This document shows, one piece after another, positions 8,773-17,347 of a stretch of 64,000 nt of DNA. The translations under genes were made by a program, and so were the position numbers. Source of the DNA: JADGNZ01 sp963715895 (GTDB lineage Bacteria; Acidobacteriota; Thermoanaerobaculia; Gp7-AA8); contig OY970284.1 in NCBI GenBank assembly GCA_963715895.1, forward strand, positions 2,356,001 to 2,420,000, in the 5' to 3' direction. Within the stretch, counting starts at the first letter, position 1; the number at the start of each line of letters is the position of its first letter. The notes beneath the pieces are model-generated. The model worked only from the letters and a program-made list of their open reading frames with translations, ran no database searches and was not told the origin of the DNA.

Positions 8773-9801
8773 ATGCTCGATGTCTCTCTGCACAATGTCT
8801 GTTCGCCATACGCGCTGGCCGACGTGACCGTAACGTTTGCCAGATCGACTCACACCGCCATCGTCGGACCGTCTGGATGCGGGGCATCGACGCTGCTGAA
8901 AATCATCGCCGGCGAGCTGCGGGCGGAATCGGGAGAGGTACGGATCGGCTCCCGCATCGTCAACGACCTGAAGCGTGGGAGGCGTCCGGTTCTTTACACG
9001 ACGTCGTCGATCGACGCGCCGGGACGGTGGTCGGTGCGGCATCTGCTCGTTGCGGCGGCGCGGCAGCGGAGCATCGATCGCGAGGATCGGCAGCAGGAGG
9101 TCGATCTGGCCGCGACGAAGTGGCGGCTCGGCGCGCTGCTCGACCGAAGGATCGACACGCTCTCGTCGACCGAGGGGACGAGGGCGAACCTGGCGCGCAT
9201 CGAGATTCTCAAGCCGGCCATCCTCGTCGCCGACCGGATCCTCGAGCGCGTCAATCTTTCGGAATGCGTCGATCTTGCCGACGAGCTTTACCGGACGCTT
9301 CGCGTTCTCGGTACCACCGTCATCACCGCGCCGTCGTCAGTCGTCGAGCTCGGAGCGACCGATCGCGTAGTTGTGCTCGACGCCGGCCGCGTCGTGCAGG
9401 AGGGGATTCCGTCGGAGGTCTACGGCGATCCTTCCAGCGCCGCCGCGGCCGCGGCGACCGGCGACGTCAGCATCGTTCCGGTCACGATCCGGGGAGGCAT
9501 GGTCGAGTCGGTGATCGGATCGTGGCCGATCGATCCGCCGCCGTTTCAGGGAGAGGGTGTCGCACTGATCCGGCCGGATGATTTTTCAGTGGCCGCCCCC
9601 GGCCAGGAGTCGGATCTGATCTTCAGCGTCGAAGAAGCGAGCTTCTACGGCGGCGCCTGGCACGTGCGGGGAGTGCTCAGCGGCGCGTTCCTGCTACGCG
9701 TCACGCTGCCCGGAAACATGAGCATCCACAAGGGAAAGCTGATGGCGCTGAGGTATGAGCCGACGCGGTTCCGGTTGGTAAGGCAGAAGGCAGAAGGATG
9801 A
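8773..9801 (+). CDS. Degenerate ABC-transporter ATPase-like protein with TOBE-type C-terminus
   Basis: A 342-aa protein laid out like MalK/PotA-type ATPases: nucleotide-binding domain (about 1-235) then a TOBE-like region (about 255-335, with VALIRPDDFSV). All catalytic motifs are altered. Walker A reads GPSGCGASTLL, with alanine for the essential lysine. The signature is LSSTEGTRANLA instead of LSGGQ-type. The Walker B region is ILVADRILERVN, with arginine where the catalytic glutamate should be. ATP hydrolysis is therefore unlikely, yet the frame is intact and no permease or binding-protein gene is adjacent. It may be a regulatory or pseudo-enzyme paralogue. The start at 8773 is the first ATG before the domain. 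Confidence 0.7.
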   Translation: MLDVSLHNVCSPYALADVTVTFARSTHTAIVGPSGCGASTLLKIIAGELRAESGEVRIGSRIVNDLKRGRRPVLYTTSSIDAPGRWSVRHLLVAAARQRSIDREDRQQEVDLAATKWRLGALLDRRIDTLSSTEGTRANLARIEILKPAILVADRILERVNLSECVDLADELYRTLRVLGTTVITAPSSVVELGATDRVVVLDAGRVVQEGIPSEVYGDPSSAAAAAATGDVSIVPVTIRGGMVESVIGSWPIDPPPFQGEGVALIRPDDFSVAAPGQESDLIFSVEEASFYGGAWHVRGVLSGAFLLRVTLPGNMSIHKGKLMALRYEPTRFRLVRQKAEG

Positions 9802-9860
9802 AGGATGAAGGATGAAGGATGAAACCCCTCATCCTTCTGCCTTCATCCTTCTGCCTTCTG
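9784..9860. terminator. 21-bp inverted repeat between convergent genes
   Basis: A 21-bp arm (9784-9804) is exactly complementary to 9840-9860. The left arm is extended by tandem GAAGGAT units. It spans the end of the ATPase gene (stop 9801) and abuts the stop of the opposing Spy-like gene (9863). It probably works as a bidirectional terminator built from a simple repeat. Confidence 0.55.
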
Positions 9861-9862
9861 CT

Positions 9863-10321
9863 TTACCTCTGCTGCCGTCGTGGGTTCTGCCCGTTCGCTT
9901 TTGGACGCTGCTGCCCGGCGTTGCCGAGCCGGTCCAGCAGGCCGTTGCGCATGCGGTTCCACTGCGAGTCGTTCAGCACGGCGCGCATGTCGACGAGCAT
10001 GGTCAGCTCGCGCTCGAACAGGCGGCCGCGCGCGTCCGACAGCTTTTGTGCGTCGCGCTTGATGACGGCGCGGTCGAGTTGCTGCTGATCGAGCTCGCCG
10101 CGGAGGTTGATGTTCTGCTTCTCCACCTCGCCGCGCAGATCGATCAGGTCGCTGGAAGCGTTGCGGAAGATCGTTTCGAGCTTCTCCTGCTGCTCCTCGG
10201 AGAGACTCAGAATCTGGACGATGTCCGGCCGCCGCCACCACTTGCCGGGCGGAAGGTTCGCCTGCGCGAACGCCGAAGAGGCGAGCGCGAGAGCGAGAAG
10301 GACCAGAGCGATCCGCTTCAC
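9863..10321 (-). CDS. Spy/CpxP-like periplasmic protein
   Basis: A 152-aa protein with a signal peptide (VKRIALVLLALALASSAFA). The mature part is almost entirely helical and polar, with LSLSEEQQEKLETIF matching the LTxxQ-type motif of Spy/CpxP and metal-resistance chaperones, and an Arg/Gln-rich end. The family binds misfolded envelope proteins or metals in the periplasm. The GTG start overlaps the stop of the anti-sigma gene by four bases (GTGA), so translation is coupled. Being last in an ECF sigma operon, it is likely part of an envelope-stress response. Confidence 0.75.
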   Translation of the reverse strand: MKRIALVLLALALASSAFAQANLPPGKWWRRPDIVQILSLSEEQQEKLETIFRNASSDLIDLRGEVEKQNINLRGELDQQQLDRAVIKRDAQKLSDARGRLFERELTMLVDMRAVLNDSQWNRMRNGLLDRLGNAGQQRPKANGQNPRRQQR

Positions 10322-10824
10322 AGCGAGCTTTCCTGATTCGTGGCCGTCTTCTCCTCGGGCAACCACGCTTCCCACTCGACGACGTTGTGGAAGTCTTTCA
10401 GCTCGTCCGACTGCCAGGCGTCATGAAGGTTGTTTGCCGCGGGAGCCGGAGCGGCCTTGGCCGCCGGCGCGACAACGGCGGCCGGAGGCTGCTGGTACTG
10501 CACCGGCTTGACCGTCTCGTAGACCAGGGCGCCGCCGAGGAAGAAGGAGAGGATCGCCGCGGCGGCCACGCGCAACGTGCGGGCCGTGGTTTTGGCATGG
10601 GCGTGCTGTGCGTCGACACGGCGCATGATCTGCAGCCGCTGCCGTGTCCAGAACGTGGCCGGCTTCTCGGTGCTGCAGACGGCCGCTTCGCGCAGCTTCC
10701 GCTCCAGCCGGGCATAACGCGCGGCGCAATCGGTGCAACCGGCCAGATGCATCATCACCGGCATCGATTCGCCGGGCTGTGTGTAGTACGTCTCCAGTAG
10801 ATCTGCTTCGTTATAGTGTTTCAT
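10318..10824 (-). CDS. Zinc-finger transmembrane anti-sigma factor
   Basis: A 168-aa protein. The N-terminus carries HLAGCTDC, the HxxxCxxC core of the zf-HC2 anti-sigma domain. One membrane segment (about 86-104, VAAAAILSFFLGGALVYET) is followed by a Pro/Ala-rich extracytoplasmic tail. It overlaps the sigma gene by 14 bases and the Spy-like gene by four. It would hold the ECF sigma factor inactive until an envelope signal releases it. This role comes from the family and operon order. Confidence 0.85.
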   Translation of the reverse strand: MKHYNEADLLETYYTQPGESMPVMMHLAGCTDCAARYARLERKLREAAVCSTEKPATFWTRQRLQIMRRVDAQHAHAKTTARTLRVAAAAILSFFLGGALVYETVKPVQYQQPPAAVVAPAAKAAPAPAANNLHDAWQSDELKDFHNVVEWEAWLPEEKTATNQESSL

Positions 10825-11467
10825 CGGGGCGTTCCTCTCTCAACGTGACCCATTCGGCGAGCTCTTTGCGCACCTTATGGATAGCACGGAACAGATGCGC
10901 CCGGACCGTTCCGGAGCGCAACCCGAGGAGCTCTGCAATCTCCTCGAGCGAATGATTCTCATAGTGTCGCAGACGGAAGATGATTTTCTGCTGCGAGGAT
11001 AGCGTACGTTCGGCGCGGAGAATGGCCGCGCGAATTTGGTGGGACATGAGCTGCCGTTCGGCATCGGGGCGGTCATCGACCGGCTCGAAGACGTACTCGA
11101 CGTCGTCTTCCCGGTCGTCATGCGTGAAAAGGCCGACGAACTTGCGGCGGCGCAGCCAGTCGCGTGAACGGTTGATGGCGATCCGCGTCAACCACGTTTC
11201 GAATTCCGAGCGCCCCTGGAACCGCGCCAGGTGCATGTACGCCTGGATGAAGGTGTCCTGCGTGATCGTATCGGCCTCGGCGTCGTCGCGGACGATGGCG
11301 CTGGCCACGCGGTAGATCTTGCGCTGGAAGCGCTCGACCAGGATTCCGAAGGCGCCGCCGTCGCCGCCCAGGGTTCGAGCGATGAGCTCCTGGTCTGACG
11401 GCGCGGATTCGCTGATCGGATTCACTCGGAATGTCGCCACGGTTCCCACAACCCTTTGGACGGTCAT
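10811..11467 (-). CDS. ECF-family RNA polymerase sigma factor
   Basis: A 218-aa protein with region 2 around residues 40-110 (FQRKIYRVASAIVRD, DTFIQAYMHLARFQG, FETWLTRIAINRSRDWLRRR) and region 4 around 150-205 (LSSQQKIIFRLRHYENHSLEEIA then RSGTVRAHLFRAIHKVR, the HTH). No region 1 or 3 is present, as expected for the ECF group. It is first in a three-gene leftward operon with its anti-sigma factor and a Spy-like protein. Autoregulation is usual for such operons; no clear -35/-10 was picked out upstream. Confidence 0.9.
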   Translation of the reverse strand: MTVQRVVGTVATFRVNPISESAPSDQELIARTLGGDGGAFGILVERFQRKIYRVASAIVRDDAEADTITQDTFIQAYMHLARFQGRSEFETWLTRIAINRSRDWLRRRKFVGLFTHDDREDDVEYVFEPVDDRPDAERQLMSHQIRAAILRAERTLSSQQKIIFRLRHYENHSLEEIAELLGLRSGTVRAHLFRAIHKVRKELAEWVTLREERPDETL

Positions 11468-11567
11468 CCTTTCCTTGCGTTTACACGATTATGATGCCCC
11501 ACCTTTGGGAAAGCATTTCAAAGCAGATCACGAAAATGATCAATCTGTCGCGTCCGGTTGCGGAGCC

Positions 11568-12473
11568 TTGGGCAACGAGCGCCGGCGGCCGTGCCGCCCC
11601 AGTCCTCTTCTCGTCCACGCCGCCATGGCCTCGGTGGCCGTGCTTTTCGCTATCAACTACATCATCTCGAAGATCGGGATGCATGTCTTCAACCCGCTGA
11701 CATTCGCCTACTTACGGGTCATCGGGGCCACCATCATCCTCAATGTCGTCCTCAGGGAGCGCAACCCCGCGCCGCTGGCCCCGGGGGACGGCTGGCGTCT
11801 GACCGGGTTCGCCATCCTCGGCGTGGTCATCAATCAATCGCTGTTTCTGGCCGGGCTGGCGCTCACCAGCGCCCACGCCGCCGCCATTCTCATCACCACC
11901 ATCCCCATTTTCGCACTCTGCGCGGCCCTTGTCCTCGGCCGGGAGCGCGCCACCGCCGCCAAGATCAGCGGCATCGTGCTGGCTGCCGCCGGCGCCGTGG
12001 CCATGGTGGGAGGGGAGGGGTTGGCCGGGACGACCAAATCGCTCATCGGCGATCTGCTCATCGTCGGCAACTCGCTCTCCTACGCCCTCTATCTGGTGGC
12101 CTCCAAGCCGGCCATGGCCCGCCTCTCCGCGCGCCGCGTGATTGCCCGCATGTTTGCCGTCGCCTCGGTGGTGATGCTTCCCATCGCGGCATGGCCGATG
12201 ATGCACGAGCATTGGCGGGCCATCCCCTCCCAGGCCTGGTTCGCCCTGGCCTTCGTGATCGCCGGGCCGACCATTGCCGCCTATCTGATGCAGGCGTGGG
12301 CGTTGAAATACGCTGAGAGCTCCGTCGTCGCCGCCTACACCTACCTGCAACCGGTCTTCGCCGTCATCCTCGCCGCGATCTTCCTGCAGGAGCAGATCCG
12401 CCCGATCGCGCTCCTCGCCGGAGCGATGATCGTGGCGGGGGTGTATGTGTCGGGGCGAGGGGTGAGGACGTAA
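11568..12473 (+). CDS. EamA/DMT-family transporter
   Basis: A protein of about 301 aa with ten predicted membrane helices in two EamA halves, e.g. VAVLFAINYIISKIGM first and AYTYLQPVFAVILAAIFLQE near the end (the conserved Y-x-x-P-V of the second repeat). Family members export amino acids, nucleosides or other metabolites; the substrate is unknown. The start is uncertain. The TTG at 11568, with GGAG close upstream, gives a complete first helix, while the ATG at 11625 would begin inside it and has no visible ribosome-binding site. It is divergent from the sigma operon. Confidence 0.8.
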   Translation: MGNERRRPCRPSPLLVHAAMASVAVLFAINYIISKIGMHVFNPLTFAYLRVIGATIILNVVLRERNPAPLAPGDGWRLTGFAILGVVINQSLFLAGLALTSAHAAAILITTIPIFALCAALVLGRERATAAKISGIVLAAAGAVAMVGGEGLAGTTKSLIGDLLIVGNSLSYALYLVASKPAMARLSARRVIARMFAVASVVMLPIAAWPMMHEHWRAIPSQAWFALAFVIAGPTIAAYLMQAWALKYAESSVVAAYTYLQPVFAVILAAIFLQEQIRPIALLAGAMIVAGVYVSGRGVRT

Positions 12474-12526
12474 GCGCAAGCGCAGCGAAGCGCGACGGAG
12501 CGCTGGCGTCTCGCCGCAGGAGGCCG

Positions 12527-12635
12527 ATGTGGCACAGACACTCTTGTCTGTGCCGGGTCTCGCTACGACGGAGATCGCAAGCCCTCATGGTGGGCGGCTC
12601 CGGCCGGGGCACAGACAAGAGTGTCTGTGCCACAT
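12527..12635. repeat. Second REPIN-like inverted palindrome pair
   Basis: Two exactly complementary 28-bp arms (12527-12554 and 12608-12635) flank a 53-bp spacer. Each arm folds on itself: GGCACAGACA, loop CTCT, TGTCTGTGCC in the left and loop AGAG in the right. The stem differs from the pair at 8657-8750 but the design and loop are the same. It lies between convergent genes. Confidence 0.75.
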
Positions 12636-12657
12636 TGCGTGCGCGCTTCGCACCCCG

Positions 12658-15600
12658 CTACTCCTCGATCCACGTCTCGTGGTACCGCACCGGCGGCGGC
12701 ACCAGCGACGTGCGCAGGCCGCGCACCTCGGGTTTCTGCAGCACGAAGAAGCGCTCGTGGAAGAGCGTGGCCAGAGGCGCTTCCCGGACGACCATCTCGT
12801 TGAGGCGCTGGTAAATGCCGGCGCGGAGCTCGCTGTCGTTCGAACGGCGCGCTTCCACGATCTCGGCATCGATGGCGGCGCTGCTGAAGTAGATGCCGCG
12901 CGCCGAGAGCGCCTCGCTGTGGAAAAAGACGTAGAAGAAATTGTCGGAGTCGGGGAAGTCGGCCCACCAGTTGCCGCAATACACCATGCCGTGTCCGGGG
13001 CGGGCCAGCGGCTTGCGCGCTTCCACCGCGGAATGCATGGTCACGTTCACATCGATGCCGATGGCGGCCAGGTCTTCGATGATCAGCGGGAGCTGCCCGG
13101 AGTTGTTGAACTCGTCCGTGTCCCAGGTGCGGTACTCCACGCGGATTCTGCCGCTGTGGCCGGCCTGGCGCATCAGTGAACGGGCTCGCTCCGGGTCGTA
13201 CCCGATGCCGCGGATGTTCTCGTCGTAGCCGAGCAGTCCCGGAGGAAGGAGAGACTTTGCGACGACGCCGAGACCGGCGAAGACGCGCTCGTTGATCCTG
13301 TCGCGGTTGATGGCGTGGTTCAGGGCCTGGCGCACCTCGACGCGGTTGAACGGGGCGGTCGAGCAGTCGTAGGCGAAGTACGACGTGTGGAGCTGGATCG
13401 TCGTCAGCATGTACGGCGCGATGCGCGAATCGTTCTGTACCTCGTTGACGATGTTCAGCGGCACGCCATGCGCGACGTCGATCTCGCCGCGCAGGAAGGC
13501 CTGGGCCACGTCGCGGAAGCTGCGCAGGTCGAGCCGGAATTCGATCTCGTTGAGGTGGGGAAGACCGGGGATGAAGTAGTCGCGGTTGCGCTCCATGAGC
13601 ACCCGTTCGCCTTCGATGGCCCGGACCAGACGGAAGGGACCGGCGCCGACGGGATGCAGCCGGAAGCGCTCCGGATCGCGCGCCTCCTCGGCGGGAATGA
13701 TGGCCGACTCGTGCATCGTCAGCAGCGACAGGAAAAACGCCAGCGGTTCATCGAGGATGATGTCGACCGTGTACTGGTCGCGCACCTGAATCCCGGCCAG
13801 CGTGCGCGTGCGTCCGGCGATCACGTCGGCGGCGCCGCGGACCTCGCGCATGATCCAGCTCGACTGCGAATTCAGCTCCGGCAGCAGCAGGCGGACCAGC
13901 GAATCGTGCACGTCCTTCGCTTCCAGGGTCCGGCCGTTGTGGAAGCGCACGCCGCGGCGCAGGTGGAAGCGGTAGACGTGTCCCTGCTCCAGGATCTCCC
14001 AACGCTCGGCCAGCCCGGGAGTCAGCTCCGCTCCTTCGCCATAGATCACGAGATGCGCGTGAACCGTCTTCGACATATAGCCGAGGGCCGCGGCGCCGAT
14101 GTGGATCGGATCGAGCGTCAACTGCTGCCACAGCACCGTCGACGTCGTCAGCTTGCCCCCCTCGGCCGGCGCCGGAAGCGTGAAGCGGTCGAGCTCCGAA
14201 TTCAGCAGCGTCGATTCCTGCGACAACGTATTGGCCATCTGGTTCAGATCGCCGATGGAGACATTCGACTCCCGCGTCGACTGCTGGATCACGCCCATCG
14301 ACTTCACGATGGCCGAGCTCTCCGTGGCCAGCACCGAGGTCGACTCCAACACGTTCTGCACGAGCCCCATGATGTTTTCCATGGCCCGGCTGATGGCGCG
14401 GCTGCCTGTTTCCTGCTCGGCCATGGCCCGCTTGAGGTGCTTGGTGTAGTCGCGCACCATCGACGTCTGCTCGCCGACCTTGCCCGCCGTCTGCGACTGC
14501 TGCTGCGTCGCGCGGGCGGTCTGCTGCACCATCTTCGTCACTTCCTCGATGGCCGCCGTCGCCGCGGCGCTGCCGCGCGACTGTTCCTCGGTGGCGCGGG
14601 CGATCTCGGCGATCGAATTCGTCGAGCGCGCGGTGATGTCGAGGATCTTGTCGAGGGTCTGCTCCGCGCGCGCCGTGAGGCCGACGCCGTCGACGACGCG
14701 GTCGCTGCTGATCGTCATCTGCTCGGCGGCGCGCTCGACGGCCCGCTGCACGTTCTGGATCAGCGTGCGGATCTCGTCGGTCGACACCGAGGTGCGCTCG
14801 GAGAGATCCCGGATCTCGTCGGCAACCACCGCGAAGCCTTTCCCGCGCTCGCCGGCCTGCGCGGCGATGATGGCGGCGTTCAGCGCCAGCAGGTTGGTCT
14901 GGCCGGCGATCTCGTCGATCACCCGGACGATCTCGCCGATCTCCTCCGACCGGTTGGCCAGCTCCCCGAGTGCGACTTTGGCCTCGTCGACGGCCACCTG
15001 GATCTTGCGCATCCCCTCGACCGTACCGCTGACCGCCACCCGCCCCTCGTTCGCCGCATCCTTCACATACCGGGCGAGCTCCGCCGACTGTTTGGCCGAC
15101 TTTCCGATCTCCTCGGTAGAGGCATTCATCTGCACCATCGAGCCGGCGGTCTGGATTGCAAACGAGGAGAAGCTCTCCGTGTTCAGGGCCACCTGGCTGA
15201 TCGACGCGCTCATCTCTTCGAACGCCGAGGCCGTCTGCTCCACGAACTCGGCAAGCGTGTCGGCGATCCGGCTCACCTCTTCGATCGATGCCGACATCTC
15301 CAGGATGGAAGTCGAGGTCTCCTCGGCGTTCGCGGAGAGATCCTCCATCGACGTGCGGACGTTGTTGATCGACTGATCGATCTGGCCGACCGATGCCGAG
15401 GTCGAGCCGGTGGAGATGAGCTGTTCGGCCGCGCCGCGCGCCAGCACCCGCGAACGCCCGCTGATCTGTCCGCTGGCCGTGGCCACGTCCGTCGCCAGTT
15501 GGGCGAAGCGGCGGATGGTCCGCTCCAGATTCGACACCAGCGCCCGCATCGCCGCCGACATCCGCACCGACTGCGTCGTCAGTTGGATCTCCCGCGCCGA

Positions 15601-15852
15601 GATCGCCAGATCGCCCGCCGTGATGCGGTTCAGCATCTGGATCGACGAGTCGCGCCGGCTGAAAACGGTCCGCAGCCACCACTGAAAGAGGCCGATGGTG
15701 ATGGCGCTGGCCACGGCCGCGGCCAGCAGCGACGGCCACCACATACGGAACGTCATCCCCGGCACCAGCATGAGGAACAACGCGAACATCACGAAACAGG
15801 CTGCGACCAGCACCCACATCTGCTGGGCACGCCCGAAGTGTCTTGTGCTCAT
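12658..15852 (-). CDS. Chemoreceptor fused to an extracellular solute-binding (SBP_bac_5-type) domain
   Basis: A 1,064-aa protein. Two membrane helices (about 13-33 and 40-60) are separated by only a few residues, so there is no periplasmic sensor. A HAMP-like segment and a long coiled-coil signalling domain follow, with an intact chemoreceptor tip at about 314-352 (AGQTNLLALNAAI, RGKGFAVVADEIRDL). Residues about 565-1064 match peptide/nickel-binding proteins of ABC transporters: LTPGLAERWEILEQG and FHLRRGVRFHNGRTLEAKD are typical. By this topology the binding domain would sit in the cytoplasm, unlike normal binding proteins. It would connect a solute to CheA-type kinases or self-standing signalling. 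No che or transporter genes are nearby. Confidence 0.85.
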   Translation of the reverse strand: MSTRHFGRAQQMWVLVAACFVMFALFLMLVPGMTFRMWWPSLLAAAVASAITIGLFQWWLRTVFSRRDSSIQMLNRITAGDLAISAREIQLTTQSVRMSAAMRALVSNLERTIRRFAQLATDVATASGQISGRSRVLARGAAEQLISTGSTSASVGQIDQSINNVRTSMEDLSANAEETSTSILEMSASIEEVSRIADTLAEFVEQTASAFEEMSASISQVALNTESFSSFAIQTAGSMVQMNASTEEIGKSAKQSAELARYVKDAANEGRVAVSGTVEGMRKIQVAVDEAKVALGELANRSEEIGEIVRVIDEIAGQTNLLALNAAIIAAQAGERGKGFAVVADEIRDLSERTSVSTDEIRTLIQNVQRAVERAAEQMTISSDRVVDGVGLTARAEQTLDKILDITARSTNSIAEIARATEEQSRGSAAATAAIEEVTKMVQQTARATQQQSQTAGKVGEQTSMVRDYTKHLKRAMAEQETGSRAISRAMENIMGLVQNVLESTSVLATESSAIVKSMGVIQQSTRESNVSIGDLNQMANTLSQESTLLNSELDRFTLPAPAEGGKLTTSTVLWQQLTLDPIHIGAAALGYMSKTVHAHLVIYGEGAELTPGLAERWEILEQGHVYRFHLRRGVRFHNGRTLEAKDVHDSLVRLLLPELNSQSSWIMREVRGAADVIAGRTRTLAGIQVRDQYTVDIILDEPLAFFLSLLTMHESAIIPAEEARDPERFRLHPVGAGPFRLVRAIEGERVLMERNRDYFIPGLPHLNEIEFRLDLRSFRDVAQAFLRGEIDVAHGVPLNIVNEVQNDSRIAPYMLTTIQLHTSYFAYDCSTAPFNRVEVRQALNHAINRDRINERVFAGLGVVAKSLLPPGLLGYDENIRGIGYDPERARSLMRQAGHSGRIRVEYRTWDTDEFNNSGQLPLIIEDLAAIGIDVNVTMHSAVEARKPLARPGHGMVYCGNWWADFPDSDNFFYVFFHSEALSARGIYFSSAAIDAEIVEARRSNDSELRAGIYQRLNEMVVREAPLATLFHERFFVLQKPEVRGLRTSLVPPPVRYHETWIEE

Positions 15853-15898
15853 AGAGTTCCCGCTTGCCGAGGTATGGCGATGCTACCATGCCATCCAA

Positions 15899-16774
15899 GT
15901 GAACGACTACTTCACCGCGCGGCGTGCGCTGATCGATGAGACGCTCAAAAACATCGCCGCCCGCGCCGGCGCCCCCAAGCCGCTGGCCGAACCGCTGAAA
16001 CATGCGCTCACCTCGTCGGGCAAGCGCGTCCGTGGCGTTCTGCTCATGGCGGTGGGGGAGTCGACCGGCTGCAAGGCCGAGAAGCTGGCCGACGCCGCCG
16101 CGGCCATGGAGATGATCCACGCATCGTCGCTGATCCTAGACGACCTCCCGTCGATGGACGACGCCCTCCTGCGCCGCGGAGAGACGACCCTTCACCGCGC
16201 CTTCGGCGAAGACCTGGCCATCCTCTCGGCCGTGGCCCTGCTGAATCACTCCTACGGCCTGGTGGCGAAGAACTACGCCGCGCTGACGCCGCGCCAGTGG
16301 CCGATGCTGCAGGTGATCAAGCGGGTCGTCGACGCCGTCGGCTGGGACGGCACCATCGCCGGCGAGGCCGTCGACCTGCACAGCGAAGGCTCGCGCCTCG
16401 ATTTCGACACCCTGGAGTTCATCCACTCCCGCAAGACCGGCGCCCTCTTCGTCGCCGCCGCCGCCGTCGGCGGCATGCTCGCCAACATCTCCCCCGCCGC
16501 CCTCGGCCGCATCGAAGTCTTCGCCAAGAACCTCGGCCTCGCCTTCCAGATCACTGACGACATCCTCGACGTAGTCGGCACCCCCGAGGCCCTCGGCAAG
16601 GACGTCGGCAAAGACGTCGACCGCCTGACCTTCGTCAAGCTGGCCGGCGTGGAGGGGGCCAAGAAACTCAGCGACGAGCTGGTAGAGACGTCGCTGTCGT
16701 CGATCGCCAACCTCGGCCCCGGGGCCGCACCGCTGAGGGAGCTGGCCACCCTGGTCCGCGACCGTACGCGTTAG
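15899..16774 (+). CDS. ispA: Polyprenyl (farnesyl/geranylgeranyl) diphosphate synthase
   Basis: A 291-aa protein of the trans-isoprenyl diphosphate synthase family. The first aspartate-rich motif reads LILDDLPSMDD (about residue 80), the long DDxxxxD form typical of bacterial farnesyl diphosphate synthases. The second reads FQITDDILDV (about 218). SSGKRVRG near residue 40 carries the diphosphate-binding lysine and arginine. It condenses isopentenyl diphosphate with allylic diphosphates to make C15 or C20 chains. The GTG start at 15899 fits the family N-terminus; longer starts run into the divergent chemoreceptor gene. The chain length of the product, and so the exact name, is inferred. Confidence 0.88.
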   Translation: MNDYFTARRALIDETLKNIAARAGAPKPLAEPLKHALTSSGKRVRGVLLMAVGESTGCKAEKLADAAAAMEMIHASSLILDDLPSMDDALLRRGETTLHRAFGEDLAILSAVALLNHSYGLVAKNYAALTPRQWPMLQVIKRVVDAVGWDGTIAGEAVDLHSEGSRLDFDTLEFIHSRKTGALFVAAAAVGGMLANISPAALGRIEVFAKNLGLAFQITDDILDVVGTPEALGKDVGKDVDRLTFVKLAGVEGAKKLSDELVETSLSSIANLGPGAAPLRELATLVRDRTR

Positions 16775-16858
16775 CCCCCCTGGCACCGACGGCGTCTCGC
16801 CCGCGCAACGCCCGAACGGCGGCGTTGACCTGGGCTGGCGGAGGCTCTAAGCCACCCC

Positions 16859-17035
16859 TCCATGTGTCCCTGGGCCTACCCCATGTGTCGCTGAAGCTAC
16901 CCCAAGTGTCGCTGGAGCTACCCCATGAGTCCCAGGACCTACCCCATGTGTCCCAGGAGCTACCCTATGTGTCGCTGGAGCTACCCCATGTGTCCCAGGA
17001 GCTACCCCATGTGTCCCAGAGCCTACCCCATGAGG
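16859..17035. repeat. 21-bp tandem repeat (minisatellite), 8.4 copies
   Basis: Eight consecutive 21-bp units (16859-17026) plus nine bases, consensus CCCATGTGTCCCAGGAGCTAC. Units 2, 3 and 6 share GTCGCTG(G/A)AG variants. The period of 21 keeps both strands open (HVSQELP repeated on +, THGVAPG on -), but no start, signal or family supports a real protein. It fills most of the 406 bases between the synthase gene and tRNA-Phe. Confidence 0.85.
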
Positions 17036-17180
17036 CTTTAAGCCTCTTCCGGTAGTCTCTGAGCCCACCGCAGCCGAGGGGTCGCCAGAAGGCGGACGAC
17101 GGAATGAACCGCCGGATGCCGGCATTTACACCCCCGCTTCCGCGTGGTATTTTCCGCGCTCTTTTCCCCGCCCCCCTCGG

Positions 17181-17256
<76 letters not shown>

Positions 17257-17296
17257 CCTCTTACCGCTTTAAAATCAGGGACTTAGAATCTGGAGC

Positions 17297-17339
17297 ATTG
17301 ACCTTGTGGTCAATACGTGTGGTTCGCCGGACAATCCGG
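17297..17339 (+). promoter_or_regulatory. Palindromes in the integrase leader
   Basis: ATTGACC (17297-17303) and GGTCAAT (17308-17314) form a perfect inverted repeat with a four-base spacer, a good operator or integrase/excisionase arm site. CCGGA (17327-17331) and TCCGG (17335-17339) form a hairpin whose right arm overlaps the integrase ribosome-binding site GGAGG, so it could limit translation. Confidence 0.45.
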
Positions 17340-17347
17340 AGGACGAC

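Noticed and set aside
13315..15939. 874-codon open frame antisense to the chemoreceptor fusion
   Set aside because: Its product is Arg/His/Leu low complexity, and the opposite strand has clear chemoreceptor and binding-protein domains.
16859..17035. CRISPR array
   Set aside because: Units are contiguous without spacers, and no cas genes are present.
16825..17055. Repetitive 7-residue-repeat protein over the minisatellite
   Set aside because: It exists only because the unit is 21 bp. It has no ribosome-binding site or known family.
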